From: an uncultured Eubacteriales bacterium
Lineage (GTDB): Bacteria; Bacillota; Clostridia; Oscillospirales; Acutalibacteraceae
Direction: 5' to 3'
Assembly (NCBI GenBank): GCA_900313475.1
Contig: OMRJ01000093.1
Location: 1 to 15,958, forward strand
Length of the DNA stretch: 15,958 nt
The notes beneath the pieces were generated by a model, which was not told the origin of the DNA, ran no database searches, and saw nothing but the letters and a program-made list of their open reading frames with translations. Below are positions 14,141-15,958 of the stretch, one piece after another. The stretch's first letter is position 1; the number at the start of each line of letters is the position of its first letter. The position numbers and the translations under genes are program-made.

Positions 14141-15958
14141 ATGGATAACATCAGAATAGCCCTTGCGGGCAACCCGAACTGCGGCAAAACGACGCTGTTT
14201 AACGCACTGACAGGCTCAAACCAGTTTGTAGGCAACTGGCCCGGAGTAACCGTTGAAAAAAAGGAAGGCAAGCTGAAAAAGCACGACGGCGTGATAATTA
14301 CGGACCTGCCCGGAATTTATTCTCTTTCGCCCTATACTCTTGAAGAAGTTGTGGCGAGAAACTATCTTATAGGCGAGCGTCCCGACGCGATACTCAACAT
14401 AATCGACGGCACGAATCTTGAGAGAAACCTCTATCTTACCACACAGCTTACGGAGCTTGGAATCCCCGTTGTTATCGCCATCAATATGATGGACGTCGTC
14501 AAAAAGAACGGCGACAGGATAAACACGGCGGAGCTTTCACGTCAGCTCGGCTGCAGGATAGTCGAGATATCCGCACTTAAGGGAACCGGCATTACCGAGG
14601 CTGCCGAAGCGGCAATCGACGCGGCAAGGAACGGCAAAACGGTGCCTATGCACACCTTCTCCGGCTCGGTCGAGCATGCGCTCGCACACATCGAGGAGGT
14701 GACGGTACACTCCCTCCCCGAAGAACAGCAGAGATGGTACGCGATAAAGATTTTCGAGCGCGACGACAAGGTGCTTTCAAGCCTTAAGCTCGACAAAGCG
14801 GTGCTTGATCACGTTGAAAAAGACATCAAAGCCGTTGAGGATGAAATGGACGACGACTCCGAATCCGTCATCACCAACGAGAGATACATTTACATAGGCT
14901 CGATAATCAAAGCCTGTTACAAGAAAAAGGCGGCGGGACAGCTCACCACCTCCGATAAGATAGATAAGATAGTTACAAACCGCTGGCTCGGACTTCCGAT
15001 ATTCGCGGTTATCATGTTCCTTGTCTATTACATTTCAATGGTAACGGTCGGCGCGGCGTCCACCGACTGGATGAACGACGGCGTGTTCGGCGACGGCTGG
15101 CATTTCCTCGGAATCGGCACAAAGGCGTACACTGCGGATGCGGACGATTTCACAGCGGCAAGTCAGGCTGTTCGGGCGTATCTGCCCGACGTTGACTTTG
15201 AAGCGGAGGATTTCGACGGCGCAAAAGCGCTTGAAGAAATGAAAGCCTTTACCACCGACAAAAAGACCGCGACGGTCGACGTTGAAGACGAGGAAACACT
15301 TGCGGTCAACACCATGACGGCTTATTATTCCGAGATTCCCGAAAACCTGACGAAAGAACAGAAGTCTGAAACGGTCGGAATGACATATCTCGACGCGGTA
15401 AAGTTCTTTGAGACAAAGTTCGCCGCAGACGCGGAAACCGCATTTGCGGAGCCTGACCCTGCCGACTACGGCGTGTGGGTTCCCGGTATTCCGGTGCTTG
15501 TAGGCAGCGGACTTGAAAAGGCGGGCGCAGCCGACTGGCTCGCGGGGCTTATCAATGACGGTATCGTTGCAGGCGTCGGCGCGGTTCTCGGCTTCGTTCC
15601 CCAGATGCTCGTTCTGTTCCTCCTCCTTGCATTCCTCGAAGCGTGCGGCTATATGGCGCGTATCGCATTCGTGCTCGACAGAATCTTCCGTAAATTCGGT
15701 CTTTCCGGTAAATCGTTCATTCCGATGCTCATCGGCACGGGCTGCGGCATTCCCGGAATCATGGCATCGCGTACCATTGAAAACGAGCGCGACCGCCGTA
15801 TGACCATCATGACCACAACCTTCATTCCCTGCGGAGCAAAGGTTCCGTTCATCGCGATGATCGCGGGCGCAATCTTCGGCGGTTCGGCGTGGGTTGCGAC
15901 AAGCGCATACTTCATCGGCATGGCTGCAATCGTCGTTTCGGGTATTATGCTTAAAAAG
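14141..15958 (+). CDS. feoB: Ferrous iron transporter FeoB (3' end outside window)
   Basis: GTP-dependent Fe(II) uptake protein of the inner membrane. 606 residues are visible and the frame is open at the right edge. The ATG at 14141 follows GAAAGGA with 9-nt spacing. The N-terminal G domain is complete: G1 GNPNCGKT (10-17), switch I Thr37 in NWPGVTVEKKEG, G3 DLPG (55-58), G4 NMMD (115-118), G5 SALKG (144-148). A helical linker follows to about 280, then the first membrane segment (about 282-304). An acidic stretch of about 140 residues (305-448) precedes the next conserved region DGIVAGVGAVLGFVPQ. The Gate motifs GTGCGIPGIMASRTIENERDRR and IPCGAKVP keep the conserved cysteines, in the clostridial variant form. 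The last gene visible of the feo operon; a downstream FeoB-associated small protein might follow outside the window. Confidence 0.96.
   Translation, partial: MDNIRIALAGNPNCGKTTLFNALTGSNQFVGNWPGVTVEKKEGKLKKHDGVIITDLPGIYSLSPYTLEEVVARNYLIGERPDAILNIIDGTNLERNLYLTTQLTELGIPVVIAINMMDVVKKNGDRINTAELSRQLGCRIVEISALKGTGITEAAEAAIDAARNGKTVPMHTFSGSVEHALAHIEEVTVHSLPEEQQRWYAIKIFERDDKVLSSLKLDKAVLDHVEKDIKAVEDEMDDDSESVITNERYIYIGSIIKACYKKKAAGQLTTSDKIDKIVTNRWLGLPIFAVIMFLVYYISMVTVGAASTDWMNDGVFGDGWHFLGIGTKAYTADADDFTAASQAVRAYLPDVDFEAEDFDGAKALEEMKAFTTDKKTATVDVEDEETLAVNTMTAYYSEIPENLTKEQKSETVGMTYLDAVKFFETKFAADAETAFAEPDPADYGVWVPGIPVLVGSGLEKAGAADWLAGLINDGIVAGVGAVLGFVPQMLVLFLLLAFLEACGYMARIAFVLDRIFRKFGLSGKSFIPMLIGTGCGIPGIMASRTIENERDRRMTIMTTTFIPCGAKVPFIAMIAGAIFGGSAWVATSAYFIGMAAIVVSGIMLKK

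Overview
This window looks like a chromosomal stretch from a spore-forming, anaerobic member of the Clostridia, probably an uncultured gut Oscillospirales/Ruminococcaceae-type bacterium. The grounds are a clear SpoIIE, a 2[4Fe-4S] ferredoxin, a tandem feoA-feoA-feoB iron operon of clostridial type, AGGAGG-type ribosome binding sites, sigma-A promoters, and a secreted protein with Cys-pair repeats of a kind common in gut Firmicutes. This placement is inference from protein character; no marker gene is present.

Layout. 1-3551 (+): the 3' part of a very large surface protein, open to the left edge, with Cys-pair repeats at both ends and a Cys-rich basic C-terminal tail. 3552-4096: non-coding, with a terminator hairpin, two copies of a dispersed palindromic repeat plus one opposed hairpin with the same TGTAGGG head, and the ferredoxin terminator. 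4097-4267 (-): a 56-residue ferredoxin with its own promoter. 4395-6740 (-): SpoIIE, the phosphatase that activates sigma-F. 6741-7626: about 890 bases without a protein gene. It holds a 280-bp inverted-repeat element whose ends look like tRNA T-arm and acceptor sequence, a second nested inverted repeat, and a strong promoter. 7627-8658 (+): PLP-dependent threonine aldolase-type enzyme. 8959-10398 (+): MelB-like (GPH family) cation/sugar symporter with its own promoter. 10399-10622: another copy of the dispersed repeat, then a promoter. 10623-12476 (+): membrane-anchored extracytoplasmic protein of unknown function, ending at a bidirectional terminator shared with a convergent small lipoprotein (12551-13051, -). 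13295-15958 (+): iron-uptake operon with three 18-bp palindromes around its promoter, two feoA genes and feoB, which runs off the right edge.

How the genes relate. Most are single-gene units with their own promoters and terminators. The only evident operon is feoA1-feoA2-feoB. The palindromes around its promoter suggest repression by a metal-responsive DtxR-family (or similar) regulator, though no regulator gene is in the window. SpoIIE is a chromosomal core gene; the tRNA-like sequence just upstream of it recalls the tRNA genes next to spoIIE in Bacillus subtilis. The regions most worth a second look are the non-coding ones: the tRNA-like inverted repeat, the REP-like dispersed repeats, and the feo operators.
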